This document shows positions 49,863 to 63,905 of a stretch of DNA of 64,000 nucleotides, in pieces. This stretch comes from Rutidosis leptorrhynchoides (taxonomy: Eukaryota > Streptophyta > Magnoliopsida > Asterales > Asteraceae). The translations under genes were made by a program, and so were the position numbers. The first letter of the stretch is position 1; each line of letters opens with the position of its first letter. The DNA is taken from NCBI RefSeq assembly GCF_046630445.1, contig NC_092334.1:110851001-110915000 (forward strand). The letters run 5' to 3'. The notes under the pieces were generated by a model that was not told the origin of the DNA, did not search any database, and saw nothing but the letters and a program-made list of their open reading frames with translations.

Positions 49863-52035
49863 TATAGTTGTAACAATGAAGGAAGAAATATATGGAGTAG
49901 TCACATCGGTGGCATAGATATTTAAGGCAATTCTCTCAAAGGAGATAAAGAGGATCATGGACTTCAAAGAAAATTTTCATTACATTTCCGAAAGGAAGAC
50001 GTATGAAAGGTGTGATATTTCAACGAGAGTGAACTTCCTTGTACAATGAGAGAGGAAATCTAAGATTCACCCATATTCTTAAATTTATGTGCGGATGAAA
50101 AGAACGCAAATCATGGGTTATAAAGAATGGCCGACTCTAGGTGAGATGAATCTCCAAAAAATAATTTTGTGCACCTCAAAGTGTTGAATCCTAGAATTGA
50201 TGTTTACGAGGGTGTTGCAGTTGACAGCGAATATTGAGAGTAGAAACTCCTCAAACGGTCTAGTGTAATATATATCCATGATACCCACTATAACAATAGT
50301 TGGGGTAGAAACCCACCTAGCGCCTTTTCTACAATAGGGTGACCACCGAGTGTACCCCAGAAAATTGATTTATCGGTCCGCGTTTCGGCCATGTCCAACC
50401 ATAAGAGGGAAAATTTTATGAGCACAAATACTTTGCAACAAATTTTATAAAACCGGCATCCAAAGTGGTGTAAGAGTTTTTATCAATGAACTTAATGGTA
50501 AGTTTCATCCTTAAACGGAGGATGAGAAGAACTGTGATCCAAACACTCTATAGAGTAATGCGGAAATTTGATAAAATCGATCAAAGGAGTTATGAAAAAG
50601 CTTTAAACGTTTGATGTGACAACATAAACGGAACGAAGTTCTTAGTAAATTTAGAAGTATGTACAACGTGTACCATTTTATATAAAACAAATTGACTTAG
50701 TCAAACAGCTCAATAAATGAGTGGTTTTAAAATAATTTTGAAGGTATGATTTAGTATATACTAGCCAAAATAGGTAAGGGTAAATTTATTCATTTGAATC
50801 CATACGTACATATATGATTTTATAAATTGTTTACATGACAAAATATTTCATTACTTCTATTCGCCCATAAATCTCGTTAGAACCGCCCAATTAAACAAAT
50901 GTGTAAAACTCCCGATGATAAACAGAGTATCTGTATTTCAGAGGTTACAAGTTGAAGTAAGACCGTGAAAAATTGGGTAAAGGACTTGAATCGTCGTTCG
51001 ACACTTGACCAACAATGTTGCGAGGTCATTGAAACCAATGAGTTAAATGTCGTTTTGACTATTATCAGGACATTAGTCCTTGGGCCAAAACTGTTCTCGA
51101 GCGAAGCTGTTGCTATCAAGCGAGTTATGAAGGATAGAGCATGAGATAGATAATCTGGTTAAAACGAGCTTCTCGTATATCAACAAATGAGATAATGAAT
51201 ATTTTCCCTATCCATGTAATACATCGGAATTTCTAATGAGTAGTGTAAAAATTTTCTTTGACTCGCTTTCTTTTCCTCATGTCACAATATTGGGACTTCT
51301 TTATGAATTAACGTAATATAATCACGTTGGCCTGACGCCATTATATTTCACTAATTAGTAGTTCCATTCCAATAGCACTACATGAGGCCAGGACACGCGA
51401 TCAACCTTGAATTTCCACACAATTTCTCTAAAACGATCTCTTAAACAATGTGCTAAGGATAGCACAAGAGACAAAAACATCAAAAGTAATGAATAGGAGT
51501 AACGATGACATAAAAATGTCTTCGAAGTACCAAGAATCTTTAGAAGTCAAGAATGACGTTTTCCGGTTCAAAAACCAAAGCACATAGGCACAGCGGCACA
51601 AAGGCACGTAATATAAAAAGAATGTTATATACCTAAACATAATAGCTGACATTGAAATGCCGAGCATTTAGAAGTCAGGAATGACATCTCGCGTAGTATA
51701 ACTCAAACGTTATACACATAACCATAATAGATGACATAGAAATGTCGAAAATTCCAGAAGTCAAAAATGACATCCCTCGGTTTCACTAACCGACGTGTCC
51801 TTATAAAAGATAAACTCGCATGAGTCGGAGGATACATTTAAATCGGAATGGGAGTTCCTCCCGGATTCAGAACATATGAAGGAGATGTACGTATATGAAA
51901 ACAATATACATACCAATATGATACAAATAATCACATATAATAATATCTTATAGGCCGGGCTGTAGACTAGACTCACTAATGCACCCTATTGCCTCGGGTA
52001 ACGACATCAATGTAGCCTAATTCCCTACAACCAAC
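49863..52035 (-). other. element C non-gag 5' internal region, copy 1
   Basis: Counterpart of 36090-38243 in element A, clearly homologous along its length, with the same GAATGACAT-type repeats (about 51510-51780). No gag or protease is recognisable. Confidence 0.75.
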
Positions 52036-52047
52036 GCTCTGATACCA
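52036..52047 (-). other. primer binding site, element C copy 1 (initiator tRNA-Met)
   Basis: TGGTATCAGAGC on the - strand, two bases inside LTR2. Confidence 0.9.
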
Positions 52048-52049
52048 AC

Positions 52050-55000
52050 TGTGATGTCCCCGTCAAAACACTTAACGGCTCCGTCACTTGGTCCCACAGC
52101 TTGATCATAACTCTATATGAATTTAATAAATAACCTTGCATTCTTTATTTAAAAATAATTTCCTATAAAGGAAACCTACCAAAATGTGTAAGTTTAGAAA
52201 AACCATACATTATTACTTAACCAAAAGTTGACCAAAACAAAGTATCCACTATTAAATGTATCAATATAGAATGCACATTAATGTTTAACAAAAGCTGCCA
52301 TCATAAATATGCAGACTCTCTAAGCACAGCGGAAGCAATCAATCATGAACCTGAGAATAAAACATGCGAGTAACTGTCAACAAAAATGTTGAGTGAATTA
52401 TAGGTTTAATATTGTAAACAATATCTAATTTAAACCATACAAATTTATGTTTGAAAACATAAAAACTCCTTTTTGGACCACTAAATTATATGTTCGAAAA
52501 CATATAAAAACATTATTCCATTTTTCGTGAGCCACCTGGTAACCACTTAACCATTTATTTACCTTTGCCAAACACAATAAATAATATACACCGAACAAGT
52601 GTATCTACAACAAAATACGAAGTACTAAACATTCCGATTATAAATTGCTAGCGCGACTAGCTCGAAATGGGGTTGTCAAACCCGATAGATCTATCCGTAG
52701 GATTCGCGTTCACCAGTAGAAACCAGTGATTACAATTACCAGATTAGGGAATATTTTTGTTCGACTCACAATGAATAATTTAAACCAACTTCCACTTGTT
52801 TCCAAAATATAAAATAAATTGCATGTATTCTCATCCCAAAAGATTTAAAATGGAAAAATGGGACTATAACTCACCTTAATAGCAACGAAGTAACCACACA
52901 AATATGCAACAGCAAATGAAGTAAAGTGATCAGGAATGATCACAACGCCGACCTATAAATAAAGCAGGTCGATATAATTAACTAACTTAGGTCAAGTCTT
53001 AGTATGATAGCTATTGTACATGTTGCAAGTAGACATAGAACAACACTCAACATGCATCGGTTTGATCAGAACATCGTACGGACACACACTTTCTATTTTT
53101 AGAAAGTTTCTATTTTTAGCAGGTTTCCATTTTTGGAAAGTTTCTATTTTTGGAAAGTTTCTATTTTAGGAAAGTTTCTATTTTTAGAAAGTTTCCAAAT
53201 TTAGAAAGTTTCCATATTTAGAAAGTTTCTATTTTTAGAAAGTTTTTAAGTTAGGAAAGTTTCCTTATTTAGAAAGTCAACAAAAGTCAACTAAAAGTCA
53301 AAGTCAACCGAACGTCAACTCAAAAGTCAACATTGGTCAAACATAGTCAACATTAATTTTAAAAGTGTAAGTTGTAATAATAATATAAGTTATAATGCTA
53401 ATTAAAGTTAAATACGTATAATTATGTCTTAACATAAGTTTAATTAAATTAAAATGAATTAATAAAGTTAACATAAGTTTAAATGATATAACTAATATAA
53501 CATAAGTATTTAATTAATTTATTAAATATAAGTCATAATATAAGTATTATTAATTAATAATAAATTTTAATCATATCATAAGTATTATTAATTAATAAAG
53601 AATTATTAATCATATCATAAGTTTCTAATTATAATTATTAAATCATAAGTATTTAATAATTAAATTATAATTAAATAATAACTAAGCCTTATAATAATTA
53701 CATAATTAATTAATCCTTATTATAAGTCTCATTATAATAATCTCATAATATAAGTTTAATACTTACCATAAGTATTTTTCATTAATAATAAAACTATTAT
53801 TAATCATAAGTTTAATTAAATGTTTAATTAAATCATAAGTAATTAATAAATCATATAATAAATATATATATCATAAGTCTTAAATTAAATTAATTACTTT
53901 TTATATCATAAGTAATTTATTAATAATGAAATTCATTACTTATATCATAAGTCAAATGTTATAGTCATAAGTTTTAATTAAAAGTTCATCGGGTCATAAC
54001 TTGAGCCGCGGGAATCAGTTTTTGGCGAGCCTTACATATATCTACGCCTAACCAACCCACCCGACACCTTATTGTGATCAAGAACATCCCAAGAATAGTC
54101 ACCAAGTCGTGACTTACAGCGCTTAATCAGTTTGGATCTTTAATCCGCTCAAAAACGTGTTTTAGACATAACGGGTGATCCGTGGCTCGGATTTCGATGA
54201 CCCGAACATGAAAGTCTATCCCATCATCAATCCTAACACACTAGTACACCCTAAAGACTCTAAAAATGGTCACAAAGTCAGACGACACCTGGTTCAATTC
54301 GTTTTTATATTTTAATCTCAATAAAACACTATTTTAATCATAACTTATGATCCGGGAATCGAAATAACATGAATCCGGAGTCTAAAATTAATGTCTTGAT
54401 GAGAGGAACTCATATAGATACTTTAATTTCACTTTTATATCAGTTACACAACCAGAAATGAACGAAAAAGCTGCTGTCCCAATTCAATCAAACCGAAAAC
54501 ATGCAATAACGAGTGATTCTATGCATACAATCAATAATCCAACAACATACAAGCACTATACTATCATATTAAACATCAAAATCAGTAAAATTGGATAAAA
54601 ATCAAAAATTTAGGGCTAGGGTTTATACCCTAATCGAGAATCAAATGATGTAGATGTGTAGAGAAGAACGCGTAGAATCCGAATATGTGAATGATTTCTT
54701 GATCCAAGTATTAATTGATGAAGATGATGATGATTGTATGTGGTGGTGGTGATGGTATCAAAGAGGAGAGGAGGAAGGTGAAGAGAAAAAAAAATGATTA
54801 GGTTAAAAATGAAAAGAAATGAGCCAATTTTTGATCATGTAATCTAATCTTTCAAAAATGGCACAATACCCACCTCCCCTTTGATATTTTCGGCTGAAAT
54901 ATGAAGGGTGGGCCCCACTTGTGGGCCAACTTGATAAACGAAAGAAGTATTGCGGCCCGAATGCCCGAACGAAGCCCGAAACGCGAAAACACCGCTACGC

Positions 55001-55344
55001 GATTGGTTTTTCGAAGAGATAACAAATACGCGACTAATAAAATATATAAAAACTATATATAATCATATGACATCAAAATATCACATTTAAGATAATTTGG
55101 ATTTAAAAATCCCAAAAGCTTGACCGTTGGTTCGAAAACCGAAAAGATTCGCCGGATAGAAATCCGCGACACGTAGAAACGTATAACTTAAAATATGAAT
55201 ACAAATATTCACATAGCACATAATAATTAATATATTATTACAAAAATAATAATATAGGTCATAGAAATGACTTGTCACGAATAACAGTTAACAGTCGTTA
55301 AATAATTAACGGTAAAAGATAACGGAAAAAGTAGGGTCGTTATA
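52050..55344 (-). repeat. element C LTR2 (middle, mosaic)
   Basis: 3,295 bp. The left part shares derived changes with LTR3: AAAAATAATTT near 52145, a short deletion near 52233, AGCAACGAAG near 52881. The right end shares derived changes with LTR1: ACTTGTCACG near 55276 and CGTTATA at 55338-55344. This is the pattern expected of a recombinant LTR. The TATA/telo-box region (54622) has one substitution in the telo-box. Confidence 0.93.
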
Positions 55345-58044
55345 GTACCTTCCCGTTACGGAAATTTCGTCCCAAAATTTAAGCAGGTGCAGGGGTTGAC
55401 TCGGAATCTGGGAACAAATGCGGGTACTTCTGCTTCATCAGATCTTCACACTCCCAAGTGAACTCGGGACCGCGCCTGGCGTTCCATCTAACCCGGACAA
55501 TAGGAATTCTACTCTGCTTCAGAGTCTTAATCTCTCGGTCCATAATTTCAACAGGTTCCTCAATAAAATGAAGTTGCTTATCAACATGAAGTTCCTCCAG
55601 AGGAATTGTCTTATCGGCCTCGGCCAAACACCTCTTTAAATTCGACACATAAAAGAAAAAAAAACGTCGTGAACAACACTGAGTTCTTGTGGCAATTTCA
55701 AACGATAAGTCACGGGTCCAACTCTCTCAATAATCTCAAACGGTCCAACAAAACGAGGATTCAACTTTCCCCTTTTACCAAAACGTATCACGCCCTTCCA
55801 AGGTGGTACCTTTAACATAACACGATCACTGACCTGAAATTCAATATCGTTCCTTCTCTTATTGGCATAGCTCTTTTGCCGACTTCTGGCAGTTCTCAAA
55901 CTTTCCTTAATCCGTACGATCTTCTCGGTAGTTTCATGAAAAGTTCCTGGACCTGTGAGTTGAGCATCCCCAACCTCATTCCAGCAGACAGGAGACCTGC
56001 ACTATCTACCATACAGCATTTCAAAAGGTGCGGCTTAATACTTGCATGATAGCTGTTATTATAAGAAAATTCAGCCAGTGGCAAGTACTCATTCCAAACA
56101 TTACCAAAATCAATGATGCATGCTCGTAACATGTCTTCCGACGTTTGAATGGTCCTTTCACTCCGACCATCTGACTGTGGATGATAAGCAGTGTTCATAT
56201 CCAATTTAGTTCCCAAAGCATCTTGTAAGGACTGCCAAAACCTCGATGTAAATCGACTATCTCGGTCCAAAATAACACGGGAACACCATGTCTAGAAACA
56301 ATCTCCTTCAAATACAAATGAGTAAGCTTCTCCATTGAATCCGTTTCTTTAATCGGCAAAAAGTGAGCCGACTTTGTGAGTCGGTCTACAATCACCCAAA
56401 TGGTATCATAGCCACCCGCAACTCTCGATAACTTTGTAATAAAATCCATCGTAATCCCTTCTCATTTCCCCTCGGGAATCTCAGGTTGCACAAAAAGTCC
56501 AGACGGTTCCTGATGTTCAGCTTTAACCTTAGCGCAGGTCAAACACTTAGCCACATACGTAGCCACATCACCTTTCAAATTAGGCCACCAATACAGCTCC
56601 TTAAGATCATGATACATCTTTCCAGAACCAGGATGAATAGAGTACCTAGACTTATGAGTCTCATCTAAAACAAGTTGTCGTAGATCACCAAACTCCGGAA
56701 CCCAAAGATGTCCCGCAAAATAACGAGTACCATCGGTTCGTACATCTAACTGTTTACTCAAGCCTCGTACCTTCCCGTTACAAAATTCTCCTCTTTCAAG
56801 GCTTCTTATTGAGCTGCAAGAATCTGACTTGCGAGGTTTGTTCAAATGGTCATATTCAAGGCCCTAAACATACGAGGTTCAGTCCTCTCTTTACGACTTA
56901 ACGTATCCGCAATAACATTGGCCTTCCCCGGATGATACAGAAGTTCGTAATCATAATCATGCAACGTCTCAACCTATCTTCGTTGCCTCATATTCAACTG
57001 TTTCTGAATAAGAATATGTTGAAGACTTTTGTGATCAGTGTACACTGTACTTTTGACCCCATAAAGATAATGTCTCCAAACCTTAAGCGCAAACACAACA
57101 GCTCTCAACTCCAAATCATGGGTTGTATAATTCTGCTCGTAGATCTTCAACTAACGTGACGCGTAAGCAATGACTTTATTTCGTTGCATCAAAACACAAC
57201 CAAAGCCCTGACGCGAAGCATCACAATAAATGACAAAATCGTCATTACCCTCAGGTAGTGATAATATCGGAGCGGTAGTCAACTTACTCTTCAGAGTTTG
57301 AAAAGCAGTCTCTTGTTCATCCTTCCACTCATACTTCTTCCCCTTGTGCGTTAAAGCAGTCAGAGGTTTCACTATATGAGAGAAATCTTGAATGAACCTT
57401 CTATAATAACCTGCCAACCCTAGAAACTGACGAATCTGAGTAGGAGTCTTCAAAATTTCCCACTTCTCAATTACGTCAATCTTGATAGGATCAATTGGTA
57501 TTCCTTGCTTACTAACAACATGTCCAAAGAATTGAACTTCTCTTAACCAGAAAGCACACTTAGAGAACTTAGCGTACAATTCTTCTTTCCTCAACAAATT
57601 AAGCACCAACTTTAAATGTTGTTTCATGCTCTTCATCACTCTTAGAATAAATAAGGATGTCGTCGATGAATACAATAATGAATTTGTCCAGATAGGGTCT
57701 GCACACACGGTTCATGAGGTCCATGAACACAGCAGGTGCATTTATCAATCCGAACGGCATAACAAAGAATTCGAAGTGACCATAATGGGTACGGAAAGTG
57801 GCTTTCAGAATATCAGTTTCTTTAGCGCGTAATTGGTGATAACCGAAACGAAGATCAATCTTAGAATAAACGGACGAACCTTGAAGTTGATCGAACAGAT
57901 CATCAATTCTCAGAAGAGGATAACGGTTCTTAATCGTAAGTTTGTTCAACGCGTGATAATCAATACACCATCGGAATGAACCACCTTTGTTCTTAACAAA
58001 CAAAACAGAAGCTCCCTAAGGGGACGAACTGGGACGAATGAAAT
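55345..58044 (-). pseudogene. element C pol remnant, internal copy 2
   Basis: Same domains as copy 1: RT 57599-58003 and 57151-57708, the two frames split by a base change near 57618; integrase zinc finger with intact CLTC 56462-56845; integrase core 56195-56449 and 55896-56270; SH3-like 55636-55899; chromodomain-like 55379-55648. Shared stops at 58016-58018, 57151-57153 and 56974-56976. Gag, protease and RT N-terminus are missing. Confidence 0.9.
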
Positions 58045-60215
58045 ATAGTTGCAACAATGAAGGAAGAAATATATGGAGTAGTCACATCGGTGGCATAGAT
58101 ATTTAAGGCAATTCTCTCAAAGGAGATAACGAGGATCATGAACTTCAAAGTAAATTTTCATTACATTTCCGAAAGGAAGATGTACGAAAGGTGTGATATT
58201 TCAACGAGAGTGAACTTCCTTGTACAATGAGCGAGGAAATCTAAGATTCACCCATATTTTTAAATTTATGTGCGGATGAAAAGAACGCAAATCATGGGTT
58301 ATAAAGAATGGCCGACTCTAGGTGAGATGAATCTCCAAAAAATAATTTCGTGCACCTCAAAGTGTTGAATCCTAGAATTGATGTTTACGAGGGTGTTGCG
58401 GTTGACAGCGAATATTGAGAGTAGAAACTCCTCAAACGGTCTAGTGTAATATATATCCATGATACCCACTATAACAACAGTTGGGGTAGAAACCCACCTA
58501 GCGCCTTTTCTACAATAGGGTAACCACCAAGGGTACCCCAGAAAATTGATTTATCGGTCCGCGTTTCAGCCATGTGCAACCATAAGAGGGAAAATTTTAT
58601 GAGCACAAAGACTTTGCAACAAATTTTATAAAACCGGCATCCAAAGTGGTGTAAGAGTTTCTATCAATGAACTTAATGGTAAGTTTCATCCTTTAACGGA
58701 GGATGAGAAGAACTGTGATCCAAACACTCTGTAGAGTAATGCGGAAATTTGATAAAATTGATCAAAGTAGTTATGAAAAAGCTTTAAACGTTTGATGTGA
58801 CAACATAAACGGAACGAAGTTCTTAGTAAATTTAGAAGTATGTACAACGTGTACCATTTTATATAAAACAAATTGACTTAGTCAAACAGCTCAAAAAATG
58901 AGTGGTTTTAAAATAATTTTGAAGGTATGATTTAGTATATACTAGCCAAAATAGGTAAGGGTAAATTTATTCATTTGAATCCATACGTACATATATGATT
59001 TTATAAATTGTTTACATGACAAAATATTTCATTACTTCTATTCGTCTATAAATCTCGTTAGAACCGCCCAATTAAACAAATGCGTAAAACTCCCGATGAT
59101 AAACAGAGTATCTGTATTTCAGAGGTTACAAGTTGAAGTAAGACCGTGAAAAATTGGGTAAAGGACTTGAATTGTCGTGCGACACTTGACCAACAATGTT
59201 ACGAGGTCATGAAACCAATGTGTTAAATGTCGTTTTGACTATTATCAGGACATTAGTCCTTGGGCCAAAACTGTTCCCGAGCGAAGCTATTGCTATCAAG
59301 CGAGTTATGAATGATAGAGCATGAGATAGATAATCTGGTTAAAACGAGCTTCTCGTATATCAACAAATGAGATAATGAATATTTTCCCTATCCATGTAAT
59401 ACATCGGAATTTCTAATGAGTAGTGTAAAAATTTTCTTTGACTCGCTTTCTATTCCTCATGTCACAATATTGGGACTTCTTTATGAATTAACGTAATATA
59501 ATCACGTTGGCCTGACGCCATTATATTTCACTAATTAGTAGTTCCATTCCAATAGCACTACATGAGGCCAGGACACGCGATCAACCTTGAATTTCCACAC
59601 AATTTCTCTAAAACGATCTCTTAAACAATGTGCTAAGGATAGCACAAGAGACAAAAACATCAAAAGTAATGAATAGGAGTAACGATGACATAAAAATGTC
59701 TTCGAAGTACCAAGAATCTTTAGAAGTCAAGAATGACGTTTTCCGGTTCAAAAACCAAAGCACATGGGCACAGCGGCACAAAGGCACGTAATATAACAAG
59801 AATGTTATATACCTAAACGTAATAGCTGACATTGAAATGCCGAGCATTTAGAAGTCAAGAATGACATCTCGCGTAGTATAACTCAAACGTTATATACATA
59901 ACCATAATAGATGACATAGAAATGTCAAAAATTCCAGAAGTCAAAAATGACATCCATCGGTTTCACTAACCGACGTGTCCTTATAAAAGATAAACTCGCA
60001 TGAGTCGGAGGATACATTTAAATCGGAATGGGAGTTCCTCCCGGATTCAGAACATATGAAGGAGATGTACGTATATGAAAACAATATACATACCAATATG
60101 ATACAAATAATCACATATAATAATATCTTATAGGCCGGGCTGTAGACTAGACTCACTAATGCACCCTATTGCCTCGGGTAACGACATCAATGTAGCCTAA
60201 TTCCCTACAACCAAC
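58045..60215 (-). other. element C non-gag 5' internal region, copy 2
   Basis: Near-identical to 49863-52035. No gag or protease frame. Confidence 0.75.
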
Positions 60216-60227
60216 GCTCTGATACCA
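60216..60227 (-). other. primer binding site, element C copy 2 (initiator tRNA-Met)
   Basis: TGGTATCAGAGC on the - strand, two bases inside LTR3. Confidence 0.9.
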
Positions 60228-60229
60228 AC

Positions 60230-63200
60230 TGTGATGTCCCCGTCAAAACACTTAACGGCTCCGTCACTTGGTCCCACAGCTTGATCATAACTCTATATGA
60301 ATTTAATAAATAACCTTGCATTCTTTATTTAAAAATAATTTCCTATAAAGGAAACCTACCAAAATGTGTAAGTTTAGAAAAACCATACATTATTACTTAA
60401 CCAAAAGTTGACCAAAACAAAGTATCCACTATTAAATGTATCAAAATAGAATGCAAGTTAATGTTTAACAAAAGCTGTCATCATAAATATGCAGACTCTC
60501 TAAGCACAGCGGAAGCAATCAATCATGAACCTGATAATAAAACATGCGAGTAACTGTCAACAAAAATATTGAGTGAATTATAGGTTTAATATTGTAAACA
60601 ATATCTAATTTAAACCATAAAAATTTATGTTTGAAAACATAAAAACTCCTTTTTGGACCACTAAATTATATGTTAGAAAACATATAAAAACATTATTCCA
60701 TTTTCCGTGAGCCACCTGGTAACCACTAACCATTTATTTACCCTTGCCAAACACAATAAATAATATACACCGAACAAGTGTATCTACAACAAAATACGAA
60801 GTACTAAACATTCCGATTATAAATTGCTAGCGCGACTAGCTCGAAATGGGGTTGTCAAACCCGATAGATCTATCCGTAGGATTCGCGTTCACCAGTAGAA
60901 ACCAGTGATTAAAATTACCAGATTAGGGAATATTTTTGTTCGACTCAAAATGAATAATTTAAACCAACTTCCACTTGGGGTCCAAAATATAAAATAAATT
61001 GCATGTATTCTCATCCCAAAAGATTTAAAATGGAAAAATGGGACTATAACTCACCTTAATAGCAACGAAGTAACCACACAAATATGCGAACAGCAAATGA
61101 AGTAAAGTGATCAGGAATGATCACAACGCCGACCTATAAATAAAGCATGTCGATATAATTAACTAACTTAGGTCAAGTCTTAGTATGATAGCTATTGTAC
61201 ATGTTGCAAGTAGACATAGAACAACACTCAACATGCATCGGTTTGATCGGAACAGCGTACGGACACACACTTTCTATTTTTAGAAAGTTTCTATTTTTAG
61301 CAGGTTTCCATTTTTGAAAAGTTTCTATTTTTGGAAAGTTTCTATTTTAGGAAAGTTTCTATTTTTGGAAAGTTTCCAAATTTAGAAAGTTTCCATATTT
61401 AGAAAGTTTCTATTTTTAGAAAGTTTTTAAGTTAGGAAAGTTTTCTTATTTAGAAAGTCAACAAAAGTCAACTGAAAGTCAAAGTCAACCGAACGTTAAC
61501 TCAAAAGTCAACCTTGGTCAAACATAGTCAACATTAATTTTAAAAGTGTAAGTTGTAATAATAATATAAGTTATAATGCTAATTAAAGTTAAATACGTAT
61601 AATTATGTCTTAACATAAGTTTAATTAAATTAAAATGAATTAATAAAGTTAACATAAGTTTAAATGATATAACTAATATAACATAAGTATTTAATTAATT
61701 TACTAAATATAAGTCATAATATAAGTATTATTAATTAATAATAAATTTTAATCATATCATAAGTATTATTAATTAATAATGAATTATTAATCATATCATA
61801 AGTTTCTAATTATAATTATTAAATCATAAGTATTTAATAATTAAATTATAATTAAATAATAACTAAGCCTTATAATAATTACATAATTAATTAATCCTTA
61901 TTATAAGTCTCATTATAATAATCTCATAATATAAGTTTAATACTTACCATATGTATTTTTCATTAATAATAAAAGTATTATTAATCATAAGTTTAATTAA
62001 ATGTTTAATTAAATCATAAGTAATTAATAAATGATATAATAAATATATATATATCATAAGTCTTAAATTAAATTAATTACTTTTTATATCATAAGTAATT
62101 TATTAATAATGAAATTCATTACTTATATCATAAGTCAAATGTTATAATCATAAGTTTTAATTAAAAGTTCATCGGGTCATAATTTGAGCCCCGGGAATCA
62201 GTTTTCGGTGAGCCTTACATATATCTATGCCTAACCAACCCACTCGACACCTTATTGTGCTCAAGAACATCCCAAGAACAGTCACCAAGTCATGACTTAC
62301 AGCCCTTAATCAGTTTGGATCTTTAATCCGCTCAAAAACGTGTTTTAGACATAACGGGTGATCTGTAGCTCGGATTTCGATGACCCGAACATGAAAGTTC
62401 ATCCCATCATCAATCCTAACATACTATACACCCTAAAGACTCTAAAAATGGTCACAAAGTCAGACCACACCTGGTTCAATTCGTTTTTATATTTTAATCT
62501 CAATAAAACACTATTTTAATCATAACTTATGATCCGGGAATCGAAATAACATGAATCCGGAGTCTAAAATTAATGTCTTGATGAGAGGAACTCATATAGA
62601 TACTTTAATTTCACTTTTATATCAGTTACACAACCATAAATGAACGAAAAAGCTACTGTCCCAATTCAATCAAACCGAAAACATGCAATAACGAGTGATT
62701 CTATGCATACAATCAATAATCCAACAACATACAAGCACTATACTATCATATTAAACATAAAAATTAGAAAAATTGGATAAAAATCAAAAAGTTAGGGTTA
62801 GGGTTTATACCCTAATCGAGAATCAAATGATGTAGATGTGTAGAGAAGAACGCGTAGAATCCGAATATGTGAATGATTTCTTGATCCAAGTATTAATTGA
62901 TGAAGATGATGATGATTGTATGTGGTGGTGGTGATGGCATCAAAGAGGAGAGGAGGAAGGATTAGGTTAAAAATGAAAAGAAATGAGCCAATTTTTGATC
63001 ATGTAATCTAATCTTTCAAAAATGGCACAATACCCCCTCCCCTTTGATATTTTTGGCTGAAATATGAAGGGTGGGCCCCACTTATGGGCTAACTTGATAA
63101 ATGAAAGAAGTCTTGTGGCCCGAATGCCCGAACGAAGCCCGAAACGCGAAAACACCGCTACGCGATTGATTTTTCGGAGAGATAACAAATAAGCGACGAA

Positions 63201-63507
63201 TAAAATATATAAACACTCTATATAATCATATGACATCAAAATATCATATTTAAGATAATTTGGATTTAAAAATCCCAAAAGCTTGACCGTTGGTTCGAAA
63301 ACCGAAAAGATTCGCCGGATAGAAATCCGCGACACGTAGAAACGTATAACTTAAAATATGAATACAAATATTCACATAGTACATAATAATTAATATATTA
63401 TTACAAAAATAATAATATAGGTCATAGAAATGACTTGGCACGAATAACAGTTAACGGTCGTTAAATAATTAACGGTAAAAGATAATGGAAAAAGTAGGGT
63501 CGTTACA
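60230..63507 (-). repeat. element C LTR3
   Basis: 3,278 bp. Minisatellite about 61268-61458, CATAAGT-rich block about 61535-62160, TATA/telo-box about 62793-62816. It lacks an 18-20-base A/G-rich stretch near 62955 present in LTR1 and LTR2. It ends CGTTACA before the AGTAT target copy. Confidence 0.93.
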
Positions 63508-63656
63508 AGTATATTATCAGAAAACAATAAGAACAGACAAAACTAAGACTTTGATGTGTAACGGAATTTGGATGTATCTAACAACTGATATAGACTTTTA
63601 AGCAATTAAGTAGACAAATTAAACAGAAGGATAATGATATAAAGCAGAATTATGTA

Positions 63657-63824
<168 letters not shown>

Positions 63825-63828
63825 ATTA

Positions 63829-63830
<2 letters not shown>

Positions 63831-63905
<75 letters not shown>

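Larger units (their letters stand above)
43858..63512 (-). mobile_element. element C: Tekay-like chromovirus, tandem LTR-int-LTR-int-LTR array
   Basis: The target duplication AGTAT lies at 43858-43862 and 63508-63512. LTRs are 43863-47164, 52050-55344 and 60230-63507; internal regions are 47165-52049 and 55345-60229. The repeat period is about 8.18 kb. LTRs begin TGTGATGTCC (+ strand, left) and end CGTTACA or CGTTATA. Same family as element A but clearly diverged, and inserted separately. The single outer target pair shows that the array formed after one insertion. Confidence 0.93.

Noticed and set aside
43863..60229. Two independent adjacent insertions in place of one tandem array
   Set aside because: There is only one outer AGTAT pair, no target copies beside the middle LTR, shared stop codons, and a mosaic middle LTR.
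10817..63512. CRISPR-like reading of the regularly repeated LTR motifs
   Set aside because: The CATAAGT and AAAGTTTCTATTTT words have no unique spacers and lie in plant LTRs.
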